The notes under the pieces were generated by a model, which saw nothing but the letters and a program-made list of their open reading frames with translations, had not been told where the DNA came from and did no database searches. Positions 10,071-22,561 of a stretch of DNA of 64,000 nucleotides are shown in pieces; within the stretch, counting starts at the first letter, position 1; every line of letters begins with the position of its first letter. The position numbers and the translations under genes were made by a program. The stretch lies in assembly GCA_027559495.1 (NCBI GenBank), contig JAMXSV010000017.1, positions 1,860,001-1,924,000 of the forward strand, given 5' to 3'. Source of the stretch: Aurifilum marmelostoma (lineage: Eukaryota; Ascomycota; Sordariomycetes; Diaporthales; Cryphonectriaceae).

Positions 10071-13000
10071 TGGTTTCTAAGAAGCGACGAACAAGAACGC
10101 TGGAATGTGGTACCATTGGCGTTACAATCAAATAGCATCCAATGGTTAGTGCTACGACTGGCATGCTTAAGCATATCTATCAAAAAGCTATTGGCTGGGC
10201 ATTCCGACGCAGACTGAATTGTGCATGAAGGCAGACATCAATCATTTCCAATGCTAGAATGACCATTGGCTGCGCGAAATTTTATGTTCCTTTTCCTGAG
10301 TTAAAGATTACTTTTTTATTTTTGGGGGGGGGGGGTACTCTGTCGAAAGCACCCCCCTTTTCGAGACAGTCGTAGGATGCTCACAGGGGGCTTCCGAACT
10401 CAAGGTTCCGAGGCTGAAGCCACAGCCGCCGCACAGGCAATCAGATTTGGCGAATTGGCTGGGCTTCGGGAATGCAGGGATGCCGAAGGCTGAGACATGC
10501 TTCTTAAAACGTCGTTATGGCAGATGACTTATCAACTACAAGAAAGGACCACGTCTCCCAATCACATTGTGAGGCGACCCTCCTTCGCCCGACAGACTGG
10601 GACTCTGGGTATGAAACCCGTGCCTATTGACAATGGATTCTCGCATGCAAGCAACTTTCGAGCCTGGCTCACCTGCAACACCCGGTTGCCAAACAAATTT
10701 CGGCAGGCTCTATTGAGCAGATTTGCAAACTACACGAGTGCTATGACACGCCACAAGATAAATATGGTAACACTCGCAGTGTAATTGCCCCACATTCATT
10801 GCTTCGATTGAGAAAAGCCCGGCCCGAGGCCCCGTGATTGTCACCTTTGAATTGGCTTCAGAAATTTTCGTGCTTTGCATGCGGTGAGACTGCGTGTAAT
10901 CCGTGTTGCGAGTACTAGTATCTGTTTCTCCGCGGGAGAACTGGGGCAACAGCGAAAAGGGGAAACTGCTGAAAGTCCGAGGTAATCATCGAAGCATTCT
11001 GCTGGTGGGGGCCATGTCTTTGTGGCTGAATACAGTACCTGGGGTTCAGGATGTGCGTCCGGACTTCGGAAAACGGTTGGCCCATCTGCCACGAGGACCT
11101 TCACATGCAAAACAGCCACTCGAGAGGGCGGAATTGTGCACAAGTAGGCTCGGTCAGCATCTTGCTGGCTAGCTATTTGTTGCGTGCAGCAATGTTCCGC
11201 CCAGGCAACCCAGGCCATCTTTGTCTGGCCCTGCGTATCATGCAGCCAATTGATGGTCCTGATAATGCCTTCACCTGTTCACCTGAGACGCAGTCTTCAG
11301 CCACATTTTGGACAGAGATGTTGCCACATTGAGCTGGGCTCCATTGGTTTCCATTGTTAGCGGGCTGAATGTCCAGTGCCACATCCTACGAAGTGAGAAG
11401 CGGCCGACTCGAAACGCCATGCAATTAGGGCGTGGAGTCGTCTGTCAACTTCAGGCTCCGATCAGGTATATTCGGTAATTGACGATTGCAGTCTCTTGAA
11501 TGAATGCCTTTGGTCAGGACCAGGCAGACGGCGAGTACCCAGCTGCCAAGCTCAGCCGACCAGGGTTGGCCACGAACCTATCGCTGAGTGAAGGCCTCTG
11601 TCGAAGAGAGATAGCCAAGTCCTCCTAAAGCAGTCTATGCTTAGTATGCTACTACGGGATGCCCCCTTGGATACTAGCTCGGATATTGACATCGGCACGG
11701 AAGGTGGAGTATCATTCCGAATCATCGGTAACTCTGCAGGGCGACAAACATCGCGCTTTGGTCGCTGACAAGTTTGAAAAATCCTGGCTTGAACAAGCAT
11801 TTGTGGCTTGTTATCCAGGATGTCGTGAGATCATGCGCCATAGCCTTTGCTAGGGCTTATGAGATGGGATGACGATCAGGGCAACGGCTGGTGGTATTCA
11901 TGCGCCGGACAGCTGATTTTAGTAACATCCAAAAGTTATCACCGTGAACCTTCTTGACTCATTGGCCTGATGATGTCGAAGTATTGTTTAGTACCAATCC
12001 ATCGGGTCTCAACACACCATCTTGCAGATGCTCGTGACCCTCGACCTCTCAGCCTAGCATCTGACCCAGTCTAGAGCGCGATAACGACAGCCAGTCACAT
12101 TTCCGCGTGAAGTATTCATACTTTGTCGTTTGCATGGACTTGCAGACACGAATGGAGGACGCACCATCCATGGATGAGGAGATTGTACATGATCTGTGTG
12201 ATGCCACGTGTAGGGCTATCATTTCTGACGAAGACGTAGAACCAGCTAAAAAAGGTCCGTCTTAGCTGAAGGCTCTTCAACGTCAGTGAATCAGTCTGCG
12301 GGGTAATAACAGTTGCGCCGCTTCAATAATGGCGGTCAATCTTATGTATACCCAGGTATCTCGAGTATTCAAGTAGAGGGCCTCGAGTGGAGACCCCATG
12401 GGTATCATTCTTGACCTACGTGATCGGCGTGACAGCACAGGCCCCTCCCAAAGTATGGGTATTACAACATGACCACATCAATCTATAATTATTACTTCGA
12501 AGTAGAGACTAGATATTGCTATCCCTGGGCCTACCGTTCCTCTCGGCAATTTCGAGAAACAAGATGGACGTTGGTGTAACACTAGACGTAGGTACACCCA
12601 GGAATGCTGCTTTGACCTCTTTCGATTCTGCTTGAAGAACTGTGTACGTGCCAGATCGGATCGCGCCTAAATATTTAATCTACGAAAAGTCCCCCCGGGG
12701 CTTACTTTAGCTAAATGCAGTACATGCACGGGCGTAATGTACCCGACTAGGGAATGCAGATCGGATAATCCGTATACGGCCGAGTGCCGTATGAAAACCT
12801 TGAATGTAAAGACTCAGTAAGAAAAGAAACCCTAGCTTGGCGGTAGATGCTCCTGGTCTCCACACGAGGTAGCCATGGCCATAGAGCCCGAAGGAGGGCC
12901 CCCAACAATTATTACGAGACTATACCCACTATTATAGCTCGCAAAATCCACAGTTGAGAGAAATCACGAACTGCAATAGTAAACCTACGCGAGTGTTCTG

Positions 13001-15424
13001 GTGTCGATTCAGATCAGTCCACATATGCATCCGACACAGCAACCGAGATCTCCTCGGAGGGTCGCCTGTGCTCGAAGCGCCAGAAAACTATTGGATTTTG
13101 TGCGATCTCACAATCCAAATGCTGTCGTCTGACGGCTTTTCCGTATGCTTATTCGCATGAGTCTCGCACTACGCCCTACAGATGTAGGTGTGCTGACAAT
13201 TAAGGGCTGACATGGTGAGCCACCCGAGCTTACTGTAGCAAGGTCATCCGCTCGTTCTTCGACACGTTCAGCACTAACAGACAACCTGTGCACATGGTAG
13301 ATTGTTGGGCCTCATCATACGATCTTAGACGACAAGTGTACAAGCAGTTGCTACCGCACAGAAAACATCTCACTGATCTAGGTTCCGCAACATCTGCCAC
13401 TAATTCTTGTCGCCTCCGCGATGGGACGTGTCAACGAACTGTACTCTTTCTTCACAAAGGTCATAGCTTTGAAATGAAGTCGACCGCTGTCTGTCCAATT
13501 TCGTACTCCCCAGAATACCGACGCTAGTTCTGTGATTATGTCCGAAAACAATTGGCCTCAAATTGTTTGTGATCAGTCTGAAGTTGGAAGTACACCCTCG
13601 AGTCCTATTTTGCATCAACAGAATCACTGTGGCGCGCTGTAACACAGTACCTGCCAAGACGGCACGCGCTTGAACAACAACCAGAGATCCGGGTCAGAAG
13701 ATGCTATCCGTCGAGAGCCGAGGCTTCATGTTGATGCGATGTGCCAGGTGGCTTCGAGCTAGCTAATGCGGCATGGATGAGGATCAAGATGGAGAGCACA
13801 GTATCGACAGAAGCTGGTCCCGCTCGTGATCCATACTTCTGACCAATCTAAACTCGTCGCCCAGCAAAGCACGGCTGATACGGGATGATGCTCGCTCGGT
13901 AAGAGTACCTAAGTATTTAGTGTCAATATACATGTGTGGTACTTTGAATAGCAGTCGCATCGGGATGTGACACTACTAAGGAATTAGGCAGAATAAGCAT
14001 ATTTCGACAGAACATAGTACGTGTGATGTCACTGTTACTATGACCACCGAATCAAGTAATCGATACTTTGAAACTACTCAACACGATAAGACCATGTCGG
14101 GACATCGGAGGCTTCCGACCACACCTGGGCAGCCGCTCTGCCTCAGAGAGGTCCGAGATGGCTTCGTGTCGAGCACCCGCGCGAAATCCAAACAGACGTG
14201 TCACCTTTTAGGCATCTTGGCCTTTTGTGACTTGCTGACACGGCAGTCGCTTCTCATGCTGCCGGAAACGCCTTACGGCAAGTCAAAAGTGTGCGGAGTC
14301 TGGCCCTATGTGTCCCACCTCAAACTCTATACTGATATCCGCCGGGTCTGACCACACGCGCGCAGCCGAGCCTGCGCAATGATATGGCCCCATTGTTGAT
14401 TACATGATAGGACACCTCGAACTGCTTTAGCATGCCAAGTCCAACGTTTTTAGATCTGGTATGAAGCTAATCGCATGAACTGGCGCTGGGCTGTGTACAT
14501 CCTCTCTTCCTGCCTCCTGCTCGTCTCTCTAGCTGCTGTGTGATACTAAGCATGATTTTCAGCTCTTTGTCGAGACCACAATGCAGACCTAGAGTGCAAC
14601 TGGTGCCTTCTCTGATCCGTCATCTACCTTTCTTGCTATTGCCATGTGTTCTGGGCTAGTGAAACATGGTGTTGTAAGATTAGGCTCCTCAGCATACTCT
14701 CTCACCCTGGATTCTCGTGTTCTCCGACTGTGGCTTTCCTCCTGCAATAGATACGGCGGTCACCTGTCCATATTTTGATTATACGCGTTTAGCTCATCCG
14801 GGAACGTTGCAGCATGGATGCTGCCCAAATAGTGCTGCTGCAAAGTTGCGGCGGTAATACATACCAGACAACCGAGTCTATCAGTCTATTGAATTCTCAC
14901 CTCCCATGGCCCTCTAAGGGCCCATAGCGTCTTCGAACTGGTACGTTCAAGTGCTGATAGTACACCGGATTCCGCACACCATCTTGGAGATGGCTGTGTG
15001 GTTCACTGGGCTTGGATTATTGCCAACATTTGCGCCCTGATTCCAGTGATTTCAGGATGGGTATTACCAAATAGCGGAAGTGTGGCGGTGGCCTGGACGG
15101 CTGCCTGTTCAGTAAGCCCTTCGGCCGCATAGACACGGTGAGCCTCATTTGCTTTCAGACCAAGCGAGCTCCTGTTGCGAGATATCGCTCAATACTGATG
15201 CCCATGGTGGGGATGCTGCCGTCGAAACCAAGATGAATGTTCTAAGTTGAGGCATATAAAAAGGCTCCCTCTCTCCCACCTCGTCTCTGTCCGAAGAAGA
15301 GGTCCTCTTTTCCCTCAACACCAACCACAGTCCTTTTCCTTCTTCTTCTTCTTCTTCGTCTTCTTCTTCCTGACCTCGTATCACATTTTTGTGACGGGCC
15401 ACTCTTTGTCCTTCGTTTTTCAAC
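10071..15424. other. Gene-poor stretch of about 5.3 kb
   Basis: No open frame here shows a recognisable domain or consistent exon structure. It holds a 12-G run at 10324-10335, a small nested palindrome at 12770-12792 (CCGTATACGG next to ATACGGC/GCCGTAT), and the laccase promoter at the right end. Decayed mobile DNA is possible but I see no transposase or long terminal repeat. Confidence 0.5.
15255..15262 (+). promoter_or_regulatory. TATA box of the laccase gene
   Basis: TATAAAAA lies about 165 bp before the laccase ATG and is followed by a CT-rich tract (15331-15372), a common fungal core-promoter layout. Confidence 0.55.
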
Positions 15425-18137
15425 ATGCCTTCATTCCTTCGAACCCTGTTCTCTGGGCTCATAGCCTCTCAGCTGAGCTGGGCTGCACCCTCGCTATCTC
15501 ATCCTCTTGAGGCTCGCCAGAAACAGAACTGTAACACAGCTTCCAATCGTGCTTGCTGGATCAGCGGCTCGTACGATATCAACACTGACTATGTTCGTCA
15601 CATTTTCCTAAGATGGCGCTACTCTCTATGTTGTCCTAAGACGAAAAGGAGACTGACTGACACAAAACAGGAAGTGAAAACTCCATTGACCGGTGTTGTT
15701 CGAGAGGTAGGCCCTCTCATCAAGGCATGACTTGCAATGGTCTAACAGAACCATTTGATATAGTATGAATTGACTCTCACCCAAGCGGAGAACTGGCTCG
15801 GTCCGGATGGTGTCGTCAAAAAAGACGTGATGCTCGTCAATGGTGGGTTCTACGATCCCAACTTGAGACATGATGTGATTTGCAGTAGCTGACTAAGTTA
15901 TTCCCCTAGGTGATATTATTGGTACGTCCTAACAACACATCACCACAACTTGCGTGTGGTTAACCTCGTCCCATAGGACCCCTCATATACGCTCAATGGG
16001 GAGACACAATCTCCGTGAAAGTTACGAACAATCTCATATACAATGGTAAGAGCTTCGTGGCTCATCTTTCAGAAAGCGTTATTGAAATTTCTAACATTGA
16101 TTCAGGGACTTCCATCCACTGGCATGGAATCCGACAGCTCAACACCAATGTGAGTAACCTCCTGTATTTCGCTGGTCTACGCCATCATTTATACTGTTGC
16201 TTCCTCGGTGTCGTAGTGCTGAATCCTTTCTTTTAGCTGCAAGACGGTGTCAATGGTATTACGGAGTGTCCCATTCCACCCCATGGAGGTTCCCGAACGT
16301 GAGTAGTAATCGTTCAACGCCTTGATCTTCGTAGTCATGGTCTAACTCGTAATAGCTACACATTCGTTGCAACCCAATACGGAACGAGCTGGTACCGTAA
16401 GTTTGAACACATGCCCTGGATGCTCGCCCTTAATTCTGACTTCTAGCTTCTGCAGACTCTCACTTCTCGGCACAATACGGTAACGGCATCGTCGGCGCAA
16501 TCCAAATTGATGGCCCGGCCAGTCTTCCCTACGATATCGATCTAGGTCCTCTTATCTTGTCCGATTACTACTATCAAACAGCGGATGAACTTGTTGTTTA
16601 CACTCAGAGCCATGCGCCACCAGCTAGCGACAACGTACTGTATGAAATCCCGTGTCCCTTTGAGCTTCAGATCATTCATCTTGTTGCTTATATGTTCATC
16701 CACGCCCACTGCTATATCAACGGCAACACCGAGACATCCCATACCTTGGCTTCATATGCCATTGCCGCCGTTTTCCTTTTAGCAATTCAGAACATTTGAT
16801 AGGATGAGGCCACATATATGCTAACCTTAAGATAGCTTCAATGGTACCAACATCAACCCAGCAAACACAACTGAAGGCCAATACAAGACCATTACCCTGA
16901 CGCCAGGCAAGAGACATCGTCTGCGTATTATCAACACCAGTAGGTTGTTCCGGCGCAACACACCAGGCAAGAAAGAGTAGACTACTAACACTCTCACAGG
17001 CGTCGAGAACCACTTCCAGGTGTCCATTGTGGGTCATTCTATGACAGTCATCGGATCTGATTTCGTCCCGGTGGATTCTTTCACTACAGACAGCCTCTTC
17101 GTCGGTATCGGCCAGCGCTATGATGTGACAATTGATGCCAGCCAAGCTACGGGCAACTACTGGATGAACGTCACGTTCGGCGGAGGCGGCTTTTGCGGCA
17201 AATCCAACAACCCGTACCCGGCTGCAATCGTTCACTACAATGGCGCTCCAAACAGCCATCCGACTAATAAGGGCACAGCCCCCGCCGATCACCAATGCTT
17301 GGACCTCCTCAACCTCACCCCAGTCGTCACCCGCTCTATACCAACATCTGGTTTTGTCGCGGATAGCAACAATACCCTGGACGTTCAGCTGTCTACCACA
17401 ACTCGGAAGTGGCAGATCAACGGGTCCACGCTTGATGTGGACTGGGGCCACCCCATCACACAATATGTCATTGACAAGTCGACCGGCTGGCCCTCAACTG
17501 ACAATGTCTGGGTGGTGGAGGAGGCGAATCAGGTAAGCAACCATGTTGTTACAAAGGGCCCGGTAGAGCGGGAAACATTGATGATGCTAACGAGACATTC
17601 CACAGTGGGCATACTGGCTGATTGAGAATGATCCTAATGCAACTGGAAACGCACTGCCGCACCCTATTCACCTACACGGTCATGATTTTGTGGTGCTTGG
17701 ACGCTCCCCTGATGTGTCTCCGACAGCCCAGACACCCTATATATTCTCGGGCTCGGATGTGGCTGGCCTCAACGGCCACAATCCTATTCGGCGTGATGTT
17801 GTGATGCTTCCTCCCAAGGGCTGGCTCCTCATTGCATTCGAGACCACCAACCCAGGTGCTTGGCTGATGTATGTTCACCTCGTTTTCGATCTGCGTCCCC
17901 TCCTCTCCAGTTTTATTTTTCGAGCACGGAGATGATACTAACTTGGGGCTTCACAGGCATTGTCATATTGCATGGCACGTCTCTGCTGGGCTTGGAAATA
18001 CTTTCCTGGAGCAGCCTTCTGCCTTCGCTGCCGGTGCGAAGAAGAGTGACATTGACCAGCTCAACTCCCAGTGTAGCAGCTGGAATGCTTACTATCCTTC
18101 CAAGGACGTCTTCAAGCAGGACGACTCTGGCGTCTGA
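15425..18137 (+). CDS. Laccase (secreted multicopper oxidase)
   Basis: The product oxidises phenols with reduction of O2 to water and is probably extracellular. Thirteen exons join to 591 residues: 15425-15592, 15671-15706, 15764-15842, 15910-15921, 15977-16045, 16106-16149, 16237-16298, 16356-16396, 16456-16639, 16836-16939, 17000-17532, 17606-17868, 17957-18137. Exon 4 is only 12 nt. The start has a signal-peptide-like MPSFLRTLFSGLIASQ. All four copper signatures are present: HWHG, YHSHFSAQYGNGIVG, HPIHLHGHDF and HCHIAWHVSAGL. The type 1 copper axial position is Leu. The chain ends in DSGV, matching the DSGL/DSGI-type C-terminal plug of ascomycete laccases. Several NxS/T sites suggest glycosylation. 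Natural substrate (lignin phenols, pigment precursors) cannot be read from sequence; no melanin genes lie nearby. Confidence 0.96.
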
Positions 18138-18823
18138 GTGGATTTCTGCACAGCAACAGTGTCACTGTTCTGATTGGCTCAGCCTTGCCTGGGTGTATTA
18201 TGGTTGTCTTTCTTTCAGACTCTGTCTGCCCCGTTTTTCACTTCTTGACAGTCTTTCAATTTCGTCGTTCTGACTTATGCTTTTTGGTTCTTCTTCTTCT
18301 AATCTGGTGGCATTTTATTTGCAGAGTACCACTCTTGCATTCTTGCCTTCCACTTCGAGTTTTGATGTAGTTATTTCCCAGTTGTGCTCCCAGTTGCAGC
18401 CGTTAAGCTGGAGAGACCTGTGGTAGGGTCTGTTCTGACATATGCGTTCTATCATCATTACATACAATGCATTAAATTGGCTTCCCATGCAAACGCATTT
18501 TTGTGACCAATCACTACTTTGTGTCCTAGGCAATCTCATTACAGCGGAGGAATATCCTTCCGCTATCATGGCCAGGTGGGACGCAATGGGACTTCATAAC
18601 TGCGACGGAGCAGTCAATCCTTTCTTGTCCAGGACCTCTCCCTTCTGATTTGATATGGATCTGTATGGGCACAGCAAAGCATATATGTAATCAACGTTTT
18701 GATTTGTCAGCGTCAACACCTTAGCGAATTCACCACTGGTAACAGTATTTATATCACAGTCTTGACATACGAAGTCATTGTAATAATTCGGATCACTGAT
18801 CCAGGGTCGTCCAATGTGAGAAA
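18138..18823. other. Intergenic, laccase 3' region and SDR promoter
   Basis: This 0.69-kb spacer between two co-directional genes has a pyrimidine-rich left part and no supported gene. Confidence 0.5.
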
Positions 18824-19897
18824 ATGACATCTGAGACTGGACAGAATTTGAAGACAGCCTTCGTCACCGGGGCAAATGGCTACATTGGCAATGCCGTAGC
18901 AAGAGCATTTGTCCGCGCCGGCTGGGTCACCTACGGCCTCGTGCGGTCTGAGAAGGGCAGTCATGCTCTCGCAAGCGAGGAAATTCTCCCTGTCGTCGGA
19001 GCCATCGATGATGTGGCTTCCCACGGGAGGATCTCGGCTCAGTTGCCGCCTACCGTCGACGTTCTCGTGTCCACGACCGAAGACCACAGCGACTATGTGC
19101 GTCACTACAGCAACATCGTCACTCTGCTTAGAGGCATCAGTGTTGGAAGCTCAAGCAAAGGTGTCAAGCCCCTTCTCATCTTCACCTCTGGCTGCAAGGA
19201 TTACGGGCTGGGGCCTCACTTTGCGAATGACCCGAGCCTAGCGCCGCACACTGAAGAGAGTCCCATCAACCCACCTGCATTCGCAAAGCTCCGCGCTGAG
19301 TACAGCCTGAAGATCCTCGAGGACCACGATGTATTCTCGCCAGTCTTGGTGCGCCCCACCAACGTCCACGGCCGCTCGTCGAGCTTCTACGGCATCTTTT
19401 TCCAAGTCGCACAGAAGGCCGCCGACGCTGGCAAGGCGCTGCTGATGACGTCCCAGCCGGACAGCATCTGCCACTCCATGCATGTCGATGACTGCGCCGA
19501 TGCCTACGTGGCCATCGCGGCACACCCGCGGCGTGCGGACGTCGAGGGCCAGGTGTTCAACATCTCGGCGTGGCGATACGAGACGGTGGACGAGCTGGGC
19601 AGGGCTCTTGTCGCGGAGTACAAGATTGCCCAGGGGCTCAGGTATGTCGAAGACTCGGCCAGCGTGGCTGCAGAGGAGAATCAGGATCCCTGGCCGCCCA
19701 TGATCATCGACTTTCCGCAGTGGACTGGGTCACAAAAGTTGCGGCAAGTGACGGGATGGTCGGACCACCGCCCCTTGTTCACAGAGGCGTTGCATGTGTA
19801 TCGTGTGGCGTACGAGGCGGCCAAGGAGGAACAGCACGAGAATGTTCAGAAAATCGGGCACCTTGTCCAGTCGCTCTTTACCACAGCTCCATCATAG
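18824..19897 (+). CDS. NAD(P)-dependent epimerase/dehydratase-like protein (atypical SDR)
   Basis: The single exon encodes 357 residues. The N-terminus has the Rossmann nucleotide-binding motif TGANGYIG at about residues 15-22, followed by a TYGLVRS turn that would read the cofactor ribose. Later blocks such as RPTNVHGRSS and HVDDCADAYVAIA match the extended SDR/epimerase fold. Where the catalytic YxxxK is expected, the sequence reads PAFAKLRAEYSL, so Tyr appears as Phe and Lys as Arg. That suggests an atypical SDR that either binds NAD(P) without classical chemistry or uses other residues. No signal peptide is seen, so it is probably cytosolic. It follows the laccase on the same strand but a functional link is not shown. 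Confidence 0.85.
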   Translation: MTSETGQNLKTAFVTGANGYIGNAVARAFVRAGWVTYGLVRSEKGSHALASEEILPVVGAIDDVASHGRISAQLPPTVDVLVSTTEDHSDYVRHYSNIVTLLRGISVGSSSKGVKPLLIFTSGCKDYGLGPHFANDPSLAPHTEESPINPPAFAKLRAEYSLKILEDHDVFSPVLVRPTNVHGRSSSFYGIFFQVAQKAADAGKALLMTSQPDSICHSMHVDDCADAYVAIAAHPRRADVEGQVFNISAWRYETVDELGRALVAEYKIAQGLRYVEDSASVAAEENQDPWPPMIIDFPQWTGSQKLRQVTGWSDHRPLFTEALHVYRVAYEAAKEEQHENVQKIGHLVQSLFTTAPS

Positions 19898-21556
19898 CGC
19901 TCAGAGATATAGTGATGTCTATCCTGTTCTCTCTCTTCCTCTGATCTTGTTGACGACCAGGATTAAAGTTCTTATAAATTTGCCGATCGTCAAGTTCAAA
20001 ATGTAATCAATGTTAGATTACAACTGAGTTGAGTTTCGGAGGACTAAGACAGTATGCGCATTTCTGTGAAACCTTGCCAGGGATATTCTGCCCAGGTGTA
20101 TTCAAACGCTGGAGCTTGTCTCATTTCTCGGTCCAATACGACTCTGAGAAGGCAAATATTGCGGGGAAGCTCTCGTGCCCGTGACGAGAAGAACTGTCTG
20201 GACCTCAAAGCGAACGCCACTCGCCTTGGCTTATCGAAGGATGATCCCGATGCCCAAAGTTTCTTGATGCTCTAACCATTGGACCAAGATCGAGGAGGCA
20301 CCTAAGCATCAATAAACGATGGCGTGGTGGTGATCGTGCGGCAGTGAATACCTATCCTCTCCTTTGATCAACTTTTCAAACATGTGAACTGACAACGCAG
20401 ACAGGCCTGTGTGGCGGAAGCTTAGTGCCACCATTACTTTCCGTGCGGCTTTCCTCTTCAAGGTCTGGAAATGGGGTGAGCAACCCAGCCACGTCGTTGT
20501 CCCGGGCGTGCCAGCCTCTGGGTCTAGTGCCTCGCGGCCTTCTCGCATCTCCAACGGCCCGCCTCTGCCAATACGCTCGTCTATCAAATGGCCGGGGTCC
20601 GTGACGAACAGGTTTCGTATGCTAATTAGTGGCTTATATCCAATAGCTGCCGCCCGATCTAGCTCCATGTAGATAGAATCGAGCTCATTGCTCCATGCAG
20701 CGCATGCAGATGTAGACATGCTAAGCGCTCTTGCCCGCGTATCAACGGGATTAGAATGATTACTGCATTGTTATTTCTGTTTAAATCGCGGGGTTGCTTA
20801 GATCCTCACAGCGGCTTTGCCGATCCAACGGAAACTCCACGCCGATCCCCCAGACAAAACCAGGATCGATGCAATACCGTGTAAGCTCTAGCTGGGCTGC
20901 ACCTGGGACGGGTGACCAGAAAGCAAGCAAGGTATGTAGCAAAAGCTCCGGCATGATGATGGAAAAGTGGAGTAAGAGCCTGGCTTAATCCGCGGACTGG
21001 AACACGTCTAGAGGGCAGAGAACACCACGCACGACAGACGCATCTAAGAGGGTAGTAATACGGAGGAATAGAATTTTTTAAGAAAAAAAAAAACATACAA
21101 TATTCAAGGTACCATCCACACGAAACGGCAGGACATCATAATTTACTAGGCCTATAAGGAGATAGACGGCTTGCAGCAAGCTCCCACGCTCCCCTACCGT
21201 GCCCTGCGTGCTACCTCCCCATAGTACTATGCCACCGCTAGGCTCAAACAGCGATGCACGATCGCTAACGTAATTGATGACGTCGATCCGACCGCATCAC
21301 AAGCTCACCTGAGCTTCGAGGGCAGGAGCTCATAGGAATGCCGCCCCTTCCTCAGCCACAGCGGCCTAATGGATATTTATTAAAACTCCAAGCTTCCCCT
21401 CTTGGCCGTTCGTTCTTCCTTCCTCTGTCTTGCCGGTTCTGCATGACGTTCAGCCTCAAACTTATGTGAATAGCCTAGACGAGCTACTCGACTTCCCCAT
21501 TCACCAGAATAGCCGACACTCCCTCGTATAGTTTATTCCGACCAGCAGCAGTCAAG
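19898..21556. other. Intergenic, rhodopsin upstream region
   Basis: About 1.66 kb holds one doubtful minus-strand frame (20309-20719), a tRNA-A-box-like string near 20270-20290 without a matching B box, and the rhodopsin promoter. Confidence 0.5.
20309..20719 (-). CDS. Hypothetical protein, doubtful
   Basis: A 136-residue frame with an ATG start and ordinary codon use lies alone on the minus strand. It has no signal peptide, membrane segment or motif I recognise. It may be a small gene, a gene fragment or chance. Confidence 0.22.
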   Translation of the reverse strand: MSTSACAAWSNELDSIYMELDRAAAIGYKPLISIRNLFVTDPGHLIDERIGRGGPLEMREGREALDPEAGTPGTTTWLGCSPHFQTLKRKAARKVMVALSFRHTGLSALSVHMFEKLIKGEDRYSLPHDHHHAIVY

Positions 21557-22561
21557 ATGCAGAACATCTTCGAGGTAGATCCCATTCCAACGGTGATACG
21601 TATGCCAATCCCGTCTTCTAGACTGAACGAGCCCACTCACGTCGTGACAATTGGCTAATATGCATGGCAGCGACACCGACTAAGTATGAGCACTCAACCG
21701 ACACCGGCAACAGCATCCTATGGGTCGTCTTCGTTATTATGGTAGTTGCCTCTGGCTTCTTCGCTCTTCTGTCCTGGAACATCCCCGTCTCGAAGCGCCT
21801 CTACCACTATGTTACTGCTATGATCACCATCACCGCCTCTCTGGCCTACTTCAGCATGGCCAGCGGGCACGGCGTCAACTACCATTGCATCCAGGTCAAG
21901 AACGCTCACGACAAGGTTCCTGATACCTACCACGAGGTCTGCCGGGAGGTCTACTATGCTCGTTACATCGACTGGGCCATCACGACCCCCCTCCTGTTGG
22001 TCGATCTCTGCCTCTTGGCCGGAATCGACGGAGCCCACACCATTATGGCTGTCAGTGCCGATCTGATCATGGTCCTGACCGGCCTCTTTGCCGCTTATGG
22101 AAGCGAAGAGACGGCACAGAAGTGGGGATGGTATGCCATTTCTTGCATTGCATACATCTTCGTCATCTGGCACGTCGCTCTCCACGGGAGCAGCATGGTC
22201 AAGGCCAAGGGCAACAAGGTGACCAAGCTCTTCGGCTCCCTCGCACTATTCACCTTCATTCTGTGGACGGCATACCCTATGTAAGCTCAATGTTTCACGG
22301 CCTTCTTCCCATGCTCCCACTGTATTCTCTGACATGGCCTTTCTTAGTGTTTGGGGATTCGCCGACGGTGCCCGCAAGACATCTGTCGATGGTGAGATCT
22401 TGGCGTATGCGATCCTCGATGTCCTTGCCAAGCCAATTTTCGGTCTGTGGCTGTTGTTGAGCCACCGCAGTGTCCCCGAGACCAACGTTGAGATTGGCGG
22501 CTGGTGGGCTCATGGCCTCTCCTCTGAGGGGCGGATTCGCATCGGTGACGATGACGCCTAA
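21557..22561 (+). CDS. Fungal rhodopsin, probable light-driven proton pump
   Basis: This is a seven-helix microbial rhodopsin of 288 residues from three exons: 21557-21599, 21671-22280 and 22348-22561. The first exon is small; its join gives a Pro/Thr-rich N-terminus (PIPTVIPTPT) typical of fungal opsins, so I prefer the ATG at 21557 to the one at 21664. Retinal would attach to Lys246 in AILDVLAKPIFG, with Asp242 four residues before as in bacteriorhodopsin. Helix C reads RYIDWAITTPLLLVDL, giving Arg112, Asp115 (proton acceptor, D85), Thr119 (T89) and Asp126 (proton donor, D96). This full set points to an outward proton pump rather than a sensory or Lys-less opsin-related protein. No carotenoid cluster genes (carRA, carB, carX type) are nearby, so retinal must be made from genes elsewhere. 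Confidence 0.96.

Noticed and set aside
10841..11218. A 125-codon minus-strand frame in the gene-poor stretch
   Set aside because: No family features or splice partners; composition looks random.
20238..20300. Minus-strand string GGTCCAATGGTTAGAGC resembling a tRNA A box
   Set aside because: The matching B box is degenerate (GGGATCATCC) and no cloverleaf can be drawn, so it is not called as a tRNA gene.
15425..22561. Laccase, SDR protein and rhodopsin as one co-regulated cluster
   Set aside because: They share strand and proximity only; spacers of 0.7-1.7 kb and unrelated functions give no sequence support for a joint pathway.
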